A stretch of 64,000 bases of DNA from Gambelia wislizenii (GCA_030847615.1 JAUMIR010000004.1:272389501-272453500), one strand, 5' to 3'. Numbered from the stretch's first letter, positions 22,382 through 34,375 are shown. Notes: a model not told the origin generated them from the letters alone. Numbers and translations are program-made.

Positions 22382-25300
22382 CTGGGGAGAAAACAATGTT
22401 GTATTTTGGATTAGCTCTGGGGAAAAAAAAGCCTTTATTCTTAGGACTGGTCAGGAACCCTGCCCCCACAGCTTTTCATCCCCATTCTTTGGTTCTGAAA
22501 GTAAGGAAGATGAGAAGATGAGCTGAAGAATTTCAAATACAGGCCACTCCCCGCCTCCATGGGGGATACATTTGTGAACTTGGCATTTATAAGTGAAACT
22601 GTGGATAATAGTGAACTGCCATAGAATACCATAGAATCGCAGTGGAGGACCTTGCAAATGCCTAGAGAGGACGTCTCTCTAGCCATCTAGAGATCTGCCA
22701 GCATGACACTATGGTCAACCTCCAGTGGAAGTTCACTATAGGGTTGCACTGGAGAACCTTCCACTGGAAGGACAGGCAAAATGACTACCTGTGCATCCAA
22801 GTTCTTCAGCTTCCTACCCAAAATCAGCTTCCTAGCCTCAAAATCGCTTGTGATATTCTGAAGGCTATGCCTTGCAGTATCATTAGTTCCCACATGAACC
22901 GAAAGGAAGGGATAATGGTCAGTGGGATTGACGAGTCTTGTCAGCCTCTCCATTACATCACAGATGTAAGGATAGCACCAAAGGCAAAATTATCAGATAT
23001 TCTCATTGCCAACCCATTTCTGCTGCATCGTGTTTATTGATGGGCTAAGCAATCAATAAAAAGTGACGCCTCATTTGCACCAGCATGAGGCAGTGGGAAT
23101 AGGTAAATGACAACATCATCTGATTCAGCCATTTCTGCTATCATCCCATCCTATTGACACAGTTTTTGATGTGTCCGACTAAACACCCATGTGAAACACC
23201 CATTGGCCTCGCCTCTGTATGCCCACTCTGGTACACATTGCTTCAGGGACTGGGGCTACTGCTATCTTGTTTTATATACAAATTGAAGCAAATTATCATT
23301 GTGAAGGAAAACAAAATAAAGAATAGAAAATCAAGCTTCTGAGCTCAAAGATTAATTTAGGAAATGTCAAAAGCTGTATCCCAATTTCAATTCCATACAT
23401 TACAACAATCTCCCTTGTTTCACATTATGTTACTTAAGAATATTTGAACATGAAGTTAACAAGTGACAAGAGAGAGATTCTTACATTTTAAGAAGAATGA
23501 TTGGGGCATATGGTGGCAAGACAACATAAAGTTTCTCTTTCAGAATACCGTCCACAATCTTCTTGCCAACGTAACCTACATCCAAGATAGGAAACAGAAA
23601 TGGCCTCCTGAAGAGAGATATTTAAAAAGGTGACTCAATAAATGAAAAAAAAATTCCACATTTCCAAAGAACTACACAGTTCTGGCAAGGACCTTCCAGT
23701 TCATGCACCCATGTGGGTGTTGACCTTTGTTGCATGATTAGGAGCTTCTCGTGCCAAATGGCAAATCTCTTTAAAAACTGAGATTTCAAAAGCAGTTCCT
23801 GATAAATCACAAATGCTATGTCATATGACATGTGCCCAAGCTCTGTGCTTAGGCATTGAATTAACATCTGTGAATGTATTGCTACTTGAAATCCACTACT
23901 TACTTTGCTTTTACTCCAGTAACCAATTCTGTGTCCACATAAGAAGGACACACAATGGTGGTTTTAATGCCTTTCTTTCCTGCAGCTCTCATTTCAAAAG
24001 CAAGAGATTCCAAAAACCCAAATGCTGCAGATTTACTAGCAGAATAATCTGAAAAAAATGCAGAAAGAAGAAAGAAAAGTATGAAATATACTATATTTCG
24101 AATAAAATGCTATAGAAATAATGAGGATCAGATAACTTTAACTGTTGTCTCAAAATCCAGACTTAAAACACAAAACTCAACAAATAGGTACTTATGACTT
24201 ATTGAAACAAACGTAGTAGCAAATTCTCACAATATCTAACTGATATTTTGTGAATGTTTGGGATTTATTTCCAGAAATTCTTCTAAAAATGATACAGAAA
24301 ACTTTTAAAAAGAACTAGAAGATAGAAAAAGAAGAAAGGGCTGGTTAATGGATATTGGGGAGAAGGTAAACCTCTATGCACAGAGTTTATATATACCTGT
24401 GCAACAGATTCTGAGAACAATTGTGAATGAGTTCCATTTTTTTGGCTTGATTGGAAGCGTCTGAGAGGCTTTGGTAGGACAAGGAAAGTCAGAATTATCT
24501 GTCAGGTTGTATGCCTGATGGCTTGTTCAAATGTTCAGGAATAACATTTGGCACAACCTTTCATGTATAGATACGAGGTCTGCCTATTAAATAATGAGAC
24601 TGATACAATAATCCATCTTTATTTATATGTATTACAATTCTAATGCTCGCTCCCTTCAATATACTCCCCGTTCACACTCACACACCAACACAGCCTTGTT
24701 TTTCATTGATCGAAGGTGTGGAGCAGATCAGTTTCTGTCAGTTGTGTCAACACATCTGTCGTTTTCTTCTTTATGCATCCATTGAGTCAAAACGGTTCCT
24801 TTAAGCACCAATTTCACTTTGGGGAAAAGGAAAAAGTCACATGGTGCCAAATCTGTTGAATACGGAGGATGTTCAAGGGTAGTAATGCATTTTTTTGGCC
24901 AAAAACTGCTTCACATAAAGTGCTGTGTGAGCAGACGCATTGTCTTGATGAAGATGAAATATTTTCCCACAGTTCTGGCCTTTTTATTTCTGACTCTTTC
25001 TCAGCTTTGTCATAATTTCCTTATAATAATGCTGGTTCACTGTTCTGTCTTCTGGAATCCATTCTGACAAAATTACACCCTTGATGTCAAAAAACCCCAA
25101 TGAGCATGGCTTTGACTGTGGACTTGCTTTGACGTGCTCTTTTTGGTGATGGTGTTTTCCAGTGCACTGACTGTCGTTTTGTCTCAGGATCATACTGGAA
25201 GAGCCAGTTTTCATCAGAAGTGATGATTTTTTGAAAAAGGTTTGGGTCCACCTCAAGTCGCTGCACCATGTCATGTTGCTCGACTTTTCAACTTAGCATT

Positions 25301-28300
25301 TTTCTGGCACGCAACAGACAGTTCAGCTACTTTAAATGACAACTGACAATTAACTGAACAGCTGAGAGTGTTGATGTTTGTCATGCAGGTTCAGACATGT
25401 TTAAGGTCACTACTCAAGCATTCACAATCCTGATTTGTCTGAAAGGTAGAAACACAGTCTTGTTATTTAATAGACAGACCTTGTATATGAATCTCATGTT
25501 TGAATGTTCTTCTGCACAACTTACCCCTCTCCACTTGAAAACCTGGCCCATCTACAAAAGGACAAAAATAATAGCATACTAGTTTTTCCATGTCTCTATT
25601 ATTTGTTTTTTTTTGTAGGTTTTCTTGTTTTACAGTGACTCCAATCTTACAGCCTGTTACTTGGATATAGCTGTAATTTATCTTCGAGGGTGCTTACTCT
25701 CAAATAAGGCTGATATGAAATGTATTCTGTTGTATTCATCTGCTCTATATATGACCAGCTTTTTTTCTATTACAATGCCTCTTGAAAAAAAAGTGAACAA
25801 GATTTGTTCAGAGGGGTTTGTCATTGCCCTCCTCTGAGGCTGAGAGAGAGTGACTTGCCCAAGGTCACCCAGTCGGTTTCCATGGCTGAGTGGGGATTCA
25901 AATCCAGTTCTGCTGGAGTCCTAGTCCAACATTCAAGCCACTACACAACACTGGCTCTCATCAACTTAGCTGTTTCTTTCCCAAATGAAGATGCTTTGAT
26001 TTGCACTGATTCAGTTCTAATTATGCCAGTTATTCTTGAGTCTATGCTTTGACAGGATGAATAAAGAATAGATACATAGGTTACTGACCTGTTAGTTTAT
26101 TGCTCCCCACTAGTGCTGCCACACTAGCAGTAGTAACCAAATGGCCTTGGTTGCAGGCAATCATGGCTGGAAGAAAGGCCTTGCAAGTCTGTGACACAGT
26201 TGGTAAATCTGCATTAATATTAGGCATGTTTCATGTAACTCCCATATTCGCTTCATCAGTCATGAGATAAAACATTACAATTGAAGGACATATGCTGGCA
26301 TACTTGTTCAGGTTTTTTAAGTGGCAATTTAGAAGGCATGAAAAAAAGTAGCACATTACTTGAAATTAGTTATTTAACCAACTGATGGGGCTTGAACATC
26401 AATATTATTTGAATGGATGCAATGAAAGGAATTAATTCCTTTACTCTGCAATAACAACAGTTAGTTTCCCCATTTTTGTCATTACAGGAGTGTGGCCTGA
26501 AGATTCTAAAAAGAGAAGGAATCACATAGTTGCCTAGATTCTCCTGTGCTGCTGTTTCTTGCTGCTCCTGTGTGGTATCAAGCAAGAGCAATGGAGCAGC
26601 AAGAGGGACCATTGCAAGTGAGAGACACAGGTGGTCGTGGGTGGCAGATTTGGGTTTTTTTTTTTATTCAAAGGGGAGTGGTATGGTGTGTGGAGGGCTT
26701 TTACAGGAAGGGCCCTAACTCTGTTGAGTTGTGCTTGAGAACCATTTGTTCATGGCAGAAATCTGTTCCTCAGATTATACTCTCGACATCGTGATGAATG
26801 AGGAACTTGACACTTCACCCAATGCCTTTGTGGCCTCCAGCAAAAGCCATTCTAGCTTTCATCACTCTACAGCTACTGCACAGCTACTGCACCAGAAGAG
26901 ACCCAGCATACCAAGCCCTGGAATCCCAAATCCTGACTACTTCCTTCTTAAATGCTTGGTATGCTGTGTATTAGCCCCATGCTCATGGTGGTCTCCTAGA
27001 CTCATGATGATTTAAGACCCAGTGCATTCAGTACCTACATCCTGGACAGGTTAAGCTGTTGTTCATGGGGCCACAATTATGCCTTTTCCTGACCCTTGGG
27101 CCTGTCAATATACTTTTTGAAGAAAAAAGAGGCAGACAAATCACTATCTCTCCCTTATTACCCCTATGTTGTCGTTGTTGTTGATGCTGCTGCTGCTGCT
27201 GCTGCTGTTGTTGATGATGATGCAGCTGTTGTTATGAGTCTTTAATGGTGTTACAAGCTGTGCTGATTTGGTATTATATTTTCCAAAGTTAAGTCCCTGG
27301 AGTTGGAATGCTTGTGTGTAAAACAGCAGTATGTTATGAGCAGTATATTAGACACCTGCTAGTTCTAACCCTGAAGCCAGCCTAACGATAAATAGAGATA
27401 CGTTTGAAAGTGAATTAAAATACACGACTGGCTTATAACAAACCCAGATTTATTCAGAGGAGGTTTACCATTACTTTTATCTTAGGCTGAGAGAGGGTGA
27501 CTTGCCCAAGATGATCTGTGGATTTCCATGGCTCAAAGGGGACTTGAACCCTGGCCTCCAGAGCCCTATTTATTTATTTATTTTCACTTTTATGTCACCT
27601 TTCTCCCTAGATGGGACCCAAGGCAGCTTCCATAAAACAAATTAAAAATACCATATATACAGTTAAAATATTTAAAATTAAATAGATTTAAGCATAATAT
27701 AAAACAGATTAAAAACTAAAACATACAAAATAAAACAAGCCCTGCTGCTTATACATTAAAATCCTGCTTAAAAAGAAAAGTCTTTGCCTGTTGGTGAAAG
27801 GACTCAGGGAGGGGGCCAGCCTAGCTTCCCATGCGAGGGAGTTCCAGAGAGTGGGAGCAGCAACTGAGAATGCTCTCTCTCGAGTCCTCACCAAGAGAAA
27901 GACTCCTCCTGATGATCTTAGGGCTCTGGCAGGATCATATTGTGAGATCTGGTCTTTCAAAGAGTCTGGACCCAAGCCATTTTGGGCTTTATAGGTCCTA
28001 ATCAGCATTTTGAACTGTGCCCAGAAATGAACTGGTAGCCAGTGCAGCTGTTTTATCAAGGGAGTTATATGTTTCCTGTAACTGGCCCCTATCAGCATTC
28101 TGGCCACAGCAGTCTGGACCCACTGAAGTTTCTGAACAGTTTCCAAAGGCAGCCCTATGTACAGTGCATTACAGTAGTCCAGACGAGATGTAATCAAGGC
28201 ATGTATCACCATGGCCAGATATGACATCTCAAGGAATGGGCACAGTTGGTGCACAAGTTTAAGCTGCACAAATGCACTCCTGGCCACTGCTGAGACTGGG

Positions 28301-31300
28301 GCATCCAGGCTCAGAGTGGAATCCAGGAGAATACCCAGAAAGCGAGCCTGAGATTTCAGGGGAAGTGTGACCCCATCTAGCACAGGCAAAATCCCTATTC
28401 CCTGATCTGCCTTTTGACTGACCAGGAGCACCACTGTCTTGTCTGGAATAAGTTTCAATTTGTTTTCCCTCATTACTGTCCATTACTGACAATAGACATT
28501 GGTCCAGAACTGAGACAGCTTCCTTGGAGAGATAGTGTTGGATATCATCAGCATATTGGTGACACCACACAGATGTTAAATAGCATGGGAGACAAAACTG
28601 AACCCTGAGGGACCCCACAGGCCAATGGCCAGGGCATCGAACAGGAGTCTCCCAATATCACCTTCTGAGTCCACCCCCTCCAAGAAAGACCGGAACCAGT
28701 GCATAACAGTGCCCCAAAATCCCATCCCAAAGAGGTGGCCCAGAAGGATACCATGGTTGATGGTATCGTAAGCCGCTGAAAGGTCCAGCAGAACCTACAG
28801 AGACACACTCTCCCTGTCCAGTACCCTGCATAGGTCATCCACCAAGGGGACCAAAGCTGTCTCTGTCCCATAGCCAAGGCTGAAGCCAGATTGGAATGGA
28901 TCTTGATAATCCATCTCATCCAGAAACCCCTGGAGCTGGGAGACCACCACACGCTCCAGAACCTTGCCCAAAATGGAATGTTGGAGACTGGTTGATAATT
29001 ATTCAGAGTGGCGGGATCCAGGGAGGCCTTTTTTGTAACAGCCCTACCACAGCCTCTTTTAGACAGGATGGAAACTTCCCTTGCTGTGGTGAAGCATTCA
29101 CCACTCACCTCACCCACTTCTACCAGTCCCTCTCTGGTTTTCAGAAGCCAGGAAGGGCAAAGATCCAGTATACATGTGGTGGGTATCACCTCTTCAAGGA
29201 TCCTGTCCACATCCTCAGGCTGCACACATTGAAACCTATCCAATAATACAGGACAAGCAGGTGCTGAGATTACATCCACTGGACTTGTATCAACTACAGC
29301 ATCCAAGTCAGAGCTAATCTGAGTGAGTTTGCAAAATGTCTTGCAAATTCCTTGCAGTGGACCGTCGAGTGGTCTTTGTTTTCTTCTTGTGGGCCAGAGT
29401 GTAAGAGGCCCCGGACCACTTGAAACAGCTCTGTTGGCAGACACTGTGCAGATGCAATAGTGGCAGAGAATGTATACTTTCTTCTCTGCCACCATCATCA
29501 CAGTAAAGGCCTTCCACTGAGCTCTAGCCCATGTTTGGTCAGACTTGCTCTGAGTCTTCCACTATCATTGCTCTAGTCTCTGTCCCACTCGTTTCATCAC
29601 TGTCAGCTCCCTAGTGAACCAAGGGCTTGCTTGACTTCACTTCATGACGGGGGACGATTGGGGCAATCGTATTCTAGTCCAACTGTCAAACCACTACACC
29701 ATTTTTACCCCTCTACTGAAGATTCAAGTCACCTTTGAGCTATGGAAATTCACAGGTGATTTGTTAGAAAATGGAAGATTGGTATTGGTTTGTTAATAAT
29801 GGTTTGGTAAACTAGCTACAATCAAAGTACTAAAAAAATTAATGACAATGAGGTTTGTAGCATTACAATGTAACAAGTTCAATTTTTGAGTCATTTTCAG
29901 TTTGACTCAACTGAGTCAAAGCTCTCAGTTTACTTTGTATAACTTTAGATTTCAACAATTAAGTTTTTTAAAGGAAATATAGAACTTTTTGAACACATTG
30001 ATCTCATATGTTTAAGTTAGCTTAACACTGCATTAAGGAATATAGAGAGGAAAGAAAAATAACAAGGTTTTCACACTAGGAGAAGTAACAAGAAAAGTAT
30101 TATAACTTAATGCCACAGTGCTAAAGAGTACAGAGATTAATTTTCCTAAATATACCTAAATTCAAGCCATGTATATATTGGTAAACTAATTTCATATAGC
30201 TTTGTATGAAATAAAAAGATTACCCAGAAATGAGCATTAGTGTTCACTTTTAGTGTTTCTTCCATATCAGAGTCAGGAAGCTCAATGAAAGTCTTTCCTT
30301 TCAGGATACCTGCATTGTTGATTAGAATGTCTACATCACCCACTTCCCTTTTAACCTACAAAAATAAAAAGGGAAACTTGAGATGTCATGTCCAATACTC
30401 ACACTGATTTATTAACACAGCATATAGCAGGGGTGGGCAAAGGGTAACACCAGGCCCTGAAAGTAAATTTTAGGTCCCCTATCCGTCTACCTTGGAGTCC
30501 TGTGAAGGAAGCACATATGGCCCCAGAACCCTGGGAAGTTGCCTACTCCTGTACTCAATTGTATAAAAACTTAATTATTTTAAACACAAAAGACTTCTTG
30601 TGTCATTTGTTAGCCTTACCAAGATTGAGCACTTGACTCACTACATCTATTCCATTAAAATTTCATGTTTATATAAGGAATCATGCACTCTGAGGAAACA
30701 GAAATTAACTTTGGATGCCCAACTATACACACACACACACACATATAGTACATGATATGAACATATTGGAAAGGTGTTAGTTAACTTGCAGACTTTGTTT
30801 CATTAACATTATTTTATATTTGCTTTTTCAATAAAGGGTTATTTAAGAGTGGGAGAGAGAAAGAGAGAGAAGAAAGACGTAAAACTGTGCGTATAGGAAG
30901 AAACAGTAGGGAATATGGATAGGTGAACTTTCCAAAATTTTTGAATTGCTTATTAAAATTTGAAAAATGGGAGATTTAAACTTTTTTTTTTTAATGAGGG
31001 AAAGCACAGATAATACAACCTGTGTGGGACTGGAAATTTGCCAATTTACCTTTCTGTATTGTGTTCATTGTTGCTAACATTTTTTTGGTTTTGGGGCTGC
31101 ATTGCAATTTTTATAATGTTCATGTAGTGAAGGAGACCTGCATTCTCATCCACATATTATTTTGGAAAGTGCACTTTTAGTAAATCATTATCAAATGTGA
31201 AATGAACAGAATCCTCCCCGAACTTTAGTTATTATGACAACATCCTAAAATGGTTTAAATCCAAGTGTTCTCTCTTACCTGGCTTGTAAACTGGTTGCAT

Positions 31301-31764
31301 CTTTCTGCAGATTTTCTTTGGTTTACAGAATAGTCAGACAATTTTCACATCCACTTTGCCAAACACTTTCTTGCTTAAAAGAGCAACAATTAGATACAAC
31401 ATTTTTTAAAAAAATAAACAAAGATCTTTGTGTTTACCTGATCTGCCACTGCGTAAATTTCTTCCCTTTTGCGCAAGTCACACTTGTAGGTATGAACGGC
31501 TAGAGCCCCATTGGCTTTGACAAGCTCTCTTGTTTCTCTGTTACCTTCTTCATCAATATCCCAGAGAACAAGAATGGAACCAAGACGCGCAAAATTCAAT
31601 GCAATTTCTTTTCCAATTCCATTGGCTGATCCTGTGACAAGCACTATTTTCCCAGCAACATTTTTTCGAACAGAAAAGAACATTAAAATGAATGCCTCAA
31701 AAAAGTAATAGATAAACAAAATGATGAACTCAATGCTATCTAAGATGCTTCTTATAATAAACAT
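22273..31764 (-). CDS. SDR16C5-like: SDR16C5-like (epidermal retinol dehydrogenase 2-like), copy B, complete
   Basis: Six minus-strand exons (31764-31438, 30355-30224, 26188-26089, 24048-23904, 23607-23485, 22381-22273) join in phase to 936 nt, 311 residues plus stop; human SDR16C5 is about the same length. Residues 1-32 form a hydrophobic anchor with RK at its end. The Rossmann motif TGSANGIG is at 44-51. D69 ends beta-2 (LVLWD), which favours NAD(H). NNAG is at 122-125, and the catalytic N147, S175, Y188 and K192 are all present, followed by IVCP and a conserved hydrophobic C-terminus (EYLGLL..LDHFKG). All introns have GT/AG borders. The start was chosen as the ATG that places RKNVAG at the family position; two further upstream ATGs are in frame. 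Family members oxidise retinol at ER or lipid-droplet membranes; the substrate here is inferred. HSD17B11/13 and RDH10 are more distant by motif. Confidence 0.88.
22687..22953 (-). pseudogene. CR1 ORF1 esterase-domain remnant
   Basis: The minus frame contains [20 protein letters not shown] followed by [17 protein letters not shown]. This resembles the GTND block of the SGNH-type esterase domain found in ORF1 of some CR1 LINEs. It is short, isolated and damaged. Confidence 0.6.
22955..23150. mobile_element. Fragment of the GGACTTTATCAGAT MITE family
   Basis: Shared text with 56290-56470 includes ggatagcaccaaaggcaaaa/gtgacagtagcacaaagtgc, tgtttattgatgggctaagc and the hairpin atcaataaaaagtgacgcct. 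The terminal repeats are not both preserved. Confidence 0.6.
23485..23607 (-). CDS. SDR16C5-like: Copy B exon 5
   Basis: It is 123 nt, with acceptor ctcttcag and donor gtaag. It encodes [20 protein letters not shown] and [12 protein letters not shown], the substrate-side C-terminal region of the SDR16C family. Confidence 0.88.
23904..24048 (-). CDS. SDR16C5-like: Copy B exon 4 (YxxxK)
   Basis: It is 145 nt, with acceptor ttttcag and donor gtaagt. It begins with DYSASK, carrying the catalytic Tyr and Lys, and continues [20 protein letters not shown] and IVCP. Confidence 0.92.
24574..25483 (-). mobile_element. Mariner (Tc1/mariner) transposon, inactive, in copy B intron 3
   Basis: The ends are cgaggtctgcctattaaata and, reversed, caaggtctgtctattaaata, about 27 bp with few mismatches. 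TA flanks both sides (24572-24573 and 25484-25485), giving a 910-bp element. The paralogous site in copy A (near 7062) is empty. Confidence 0.93.
24984..25274 (-). pseudogene. Mariner transposase, broken
   Basis: Two minus frames together carry the mariner catalytic region: [17 protein letters not shown] with [11 protein letters not shown], then [19 protein letters not shown]. The D of SDENW corresponds to the first catalytic Asp of the D,D34D group. The frame changes between blocks and the N-terminal DNA-binding part is only traces, so the enzyme is inactive. Confidence 0.85.
25795..25965 (-). mobile_element. Sauria-type SINE
   Basis: It contains gacttgcccaaggtcaccca and the tRNA-like head in reverse (gggattcaaatccagtt). 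It lies at the position in copy B that corresponds to the SINE at 7368-7545 in copy A, so this insertion predates the gene duplication. Confidence 0.85.
26089..26188 (-). CDS. SDR16C5-like: Copy B exon 3 (catalytic Ser)
   Basis: It is 100 nt, with acceptor gtgtcacag and donor gtcagt. It encodes [20 protein letters not shown] followed by AS; this serine lies 13 residues before the catalytic Tyr. Confidence 0.9.
26290..27440. other. Copy B intron 2, 3'-proximal part
   Basis: 26330-26480 is recognisably the inverse of 45240-45430 in copy E (shared aaaggaattaattcctttca and aagtaatgtgct). No exon is seen. A (TGC)n tract lies at 27187-27213. Confidence 0.6.
27443..27566 (-). mobile_element. Sauria-type SINE, first part, split by an L2
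   Basis: The SINE body (gagagagggtgacttgcccaag) and part of the tRNA-like head (gacttgaaccctggcctcca) are present. It stops at ccagagcccta and resumes at 29672 with attctagtccaact. Confidence 0.8.
27567..29671 (-). mobile_element. L2 LINE, 5'-truncated, inserted in a SINE
   Basis: On minus it ends with gctgccttgggtcccatcta and an ATAAATAAAT tail, typical of squamate L2. The open 254-residue frame (28473-27709) has [34 protein letters not shown] and [13 protein letters not shown], the L2/CR1-group C-terminus. Upstream, [17 protein letters not shown] (reverse transcriptase) and further RT text occur with frameshifts. Confidence 0.9.
27709..28473 (-). pseudogene. L2 reverse transcriptase, C-terminal part
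   Basis: This is the longest open frame on the minus strand (254 residues). It starts after the catalytic RT core, which lies upstream in other frames near 28560-28700, so it cannot act alone. Family motifs are given under the L2 entry. Confidence 0.85.
29672..29702 (-). mobile_element. Sauria-type SINE, second part
   Basis: The text tctagtccaactgtcaaacc plus actacacca completes the tRNA-like 5' end of the SINE begun at 27443. tatt occurs at both L2 borders, a likely short target duplication. Confidence 0.75.
30224..30355 (-). CDS. SDR16C5-like: Copy B exon 2 (NNAG and catalytic Asn)
   Basis: It is 132 nt, with acceptor tttgtag, opening [16 protein letters not shown] and closing NTNAHFW before the gtaatc donor. 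Phase is 0 at both ends. Confidence 0.9.
31438..31764 (-). CDS. SDR16C5-like: Copy B exon 1 (anchor and Rossmann start)
   Basis: It is 327 nt, 109 codons, and ends VADQ|gtaaac in phase 0. It includes the membrane anchor, TGSANGIG and [11 protein letters not shown]. There is no stop, and it is intact relative to the damaged copy A exon 1. Confidence 0.88.
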
Positions 31765-32045
31765 GATGCTGTTAAAGATATTTCCCAAGGTAAACAACAT
31801 ATAATATCCCGCTAAGATCAATGTAAACTGTTTTTAAGTTTAAAAAAAAAGTTTGGTAATTTTCTTTTTATAACTTTGGAGTTGATCCTTCTGTCTCAGC
31901 CTCCCAGTAGGAAATGGTAGTGTCTAATCTATTGTGGGGATAAATATTTCAAAGTATTCTGCATATTTGAGAATATACGTGGGCGTCCCATGTGTCCTCT
32001 CCTCCCACTTAATTGGGTTTGATTATACAAACAATATTAAAAAAG

Positions 32046-32348
32046 AGATTATAGCTATAATTTAGCAGGATTATGCACATGAGCAGCTTGGATACGGGAT
32101 GAGAGAGGGGGGAGGCAGAGAGGGAGAGAGCGAGAGCACCGTATTCACTCTACGCTTAAGTACTTCAGAAGGGAGGGTCCTGCCATTCCTAAAACACACA
32201 CACACATATCAAGGTCTTTTGCTGAATTTCATATTATATTTTATATTATATTTTAGAGATTATGGCTATAATTTAGCAGGATTATTCCATGACCAGCATG
32301 GATACAGGACAAGAAAGAGCAAGAGAGGCAGAGAGAGAGAGAATGTAT

Positions 32349-32413
<65 letters not shown>

Positions 32414-32548
32414 CAGACTGCTCTGCCTCACCCTACCCTTAAGTACTTCAGAATACACATTCCCTCCACTCCTAAAACACATATACACAAACACATCAAG
32501 GTCTTTTGCTGAATTTCATATTATATTTTATACCCAAGGTAGAGCATT
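32046..32548. repeat. Tandem duplication in the 5' flank of copy B
   Basis: Two adjacent blocks (about 32046-32255 and 32256-32548) share gagattat(a/g)gctataattta, gcaggatta, aagtacttcagaa, cctaaaacaca and tcaaggtcttttgctgaatt. The equivalent flank of copy A (10480-10665) has a single copy. A (GT)n(GA)n tract in the second block at 32348-32411 accounts for the length difference. Confidence 0.75.
32348..32411 (+). repeat. (GT)n-(GA)n compound microsatellite
   Basis: About 12 GT units are followed by about 20 GA units, read directly. Confidence 0.97.
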
Positions 32549-33149
32549 GAGTGCTTGGTTAGTTTTCCCAAGGTAGGCAGGCACGTGCATGCTCCCTTGC
32601 TCCCTCCCTGCCTTCCCTCCATCCCCAGGTGAATACATCTTCTAATTACTAACCAGTATTGTTGCAGGACAAGATAATTAAAAATATACATATTTTGAAC
32701 AGTTGCTGAACTCACAAAACTACTAGATGATTCATTTGTTTTCTGTTTAGAAGAGGAGTTAAGATGTTTTACTACTAGTAGAAGTAAGGTAATTCTGCTA
32801 AATGATGAAAATGTAGAAAATGTGGAAGAGAATTGGAACCTAATTGTGGATTTTGGATTGAAATGTTAATGGCAACTTAGCAAATGTAGCATCAAACTTA
32901 TGGCCCCATAGAGATAATTATATGTGATCATTTTTGAATTGAGCAGTAAACAGGTGATGGAGGAGATTTATACAATTGATTTGAAATGTATCTAAATTGA
33001 CAATTTTATTATTTTTTTCTAAGTTGAAAAGTAGAGAACCTTTAAAGGATTTCAGTGCAATGCTTTTCTTTTAATTAGATAAGGTTTAGACCTTAAGAGG
33101 ATTTTATAACTTCTTATAATAACCATTTGGCTGATAAGTTGGAACCCAC

Positions 33150-33830
33150 AGAGGACTTTATTACACTAGTGTCTTAAAATGCTGCAATTCCACAAATAAG
33201 GAAAGCAGAAACATCATGGCTTTAGAACTGAAATTATCAAACAACCACCACTAGCATTTTTGGAATGGGATTAAAGGTTCCGCTACAGTATCACTTGTCT
33301 TCACATTGTCTTGTAATTGCACTGTATTAAATGCTTTTCACTGGCCCGTGCGTGGTCCTTTAAGTGAAATGTCCACTTACTTCTGGTCATGTAATCTCAG
33401 CAGTTCTCACAAGAAGATGCGAGTCCATGTAAAAACACCAAAAACACTAAAAAGCCAAAATGAAATACACATGAAACAAACATAAAAACTTACCAGCAAA
33501 CAGAACAGTTCATAAAAAGAGTGTCCTGTTGATCATTTTCACATTCTTACTTGGAAGTTTTCTCGCAGGGAATGGGTATGGGAGAAAGAGGACCACCCAT
33601 TCATGCTGTGGTTACAGTGGGACATGGTTTCGCACAGCTTCAATACCGCAAAAAAGTGATATTGAAGATCTATTGACGTGTTAACATGTTAATTAAAAAG
33701 GATGCATTATTAGTGGTTGGAGCATGGACTGGGCATGGGTTCAGGATGATGCCGTGCGATAATGGGAACTCGTTCCTGCAAACGTCTCATCATAATTGTG
33801 CGATTACAGCCCGGTCTGACAAACCTTCCC
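33150..33830. mobile_element. Non-autonomous DNA transposon, family shared with 54160-54760
   Basis: Both intervals contain tgctg(c/t)aattc, gcagttctc(a/g) with (a/g)agaagatgcga, gttcataaaaagag and cttggaagtttt in the same order. The left border here shows ggactttat; the right border of the 54 kb copy shows ataatgtccc. No transposase frame is visible. Confidence 0.65.
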
Positions 33831-34375
33831 TCTTTTCTCCCTTATTTATGTGTTATGTGGGGTTTTTTTTTAGGGGGGGGGAGGGAAGAATAGTGAGGGG
33901 TGTTAAAATAGGTGGGAGGGGATTGTGTTTATCATGTGTATTATTGTTTTTTCCGTGTATGTTTTTTTAAACATTTAAAATGTTTGTGTTTAATAAAAAT
34001 ATATTAAAAACTCATCCAACACTGTAGAAAACTTAACCAGCCAATCAGAATGGACTATCATATAAAAACATAACCCATAGGTACACATCTTTCAAAACTT
34101 CATAATAAAATCTTGCCACTTTTATGTGTTACCAGATTTTGGTATGGTCCACAGCATAGTAGAATGTAGGTAATTTTCACAAGAACATTTACATCTATTA
34201 CTTTCAGTGAGTTGAGGTTTTGACAGTTTATTATAGAGACTGTTTTATCTACTGTAAATCTGTCAAAGAACACCTCCAAAGTGGACGGAAATGGTAACAA
34301 TTAAGAAACAAACCTTGACCATCTGGTCTGACTAACTGCATTGTTGGAAAAGGATGTTGAATGTGATAAAAATAT

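Noticed and set aside
27791..29246. Plus-strand frames opposite the L2
   Set aside because: Antisense shadows of the minus-strand L2 coding sequence.
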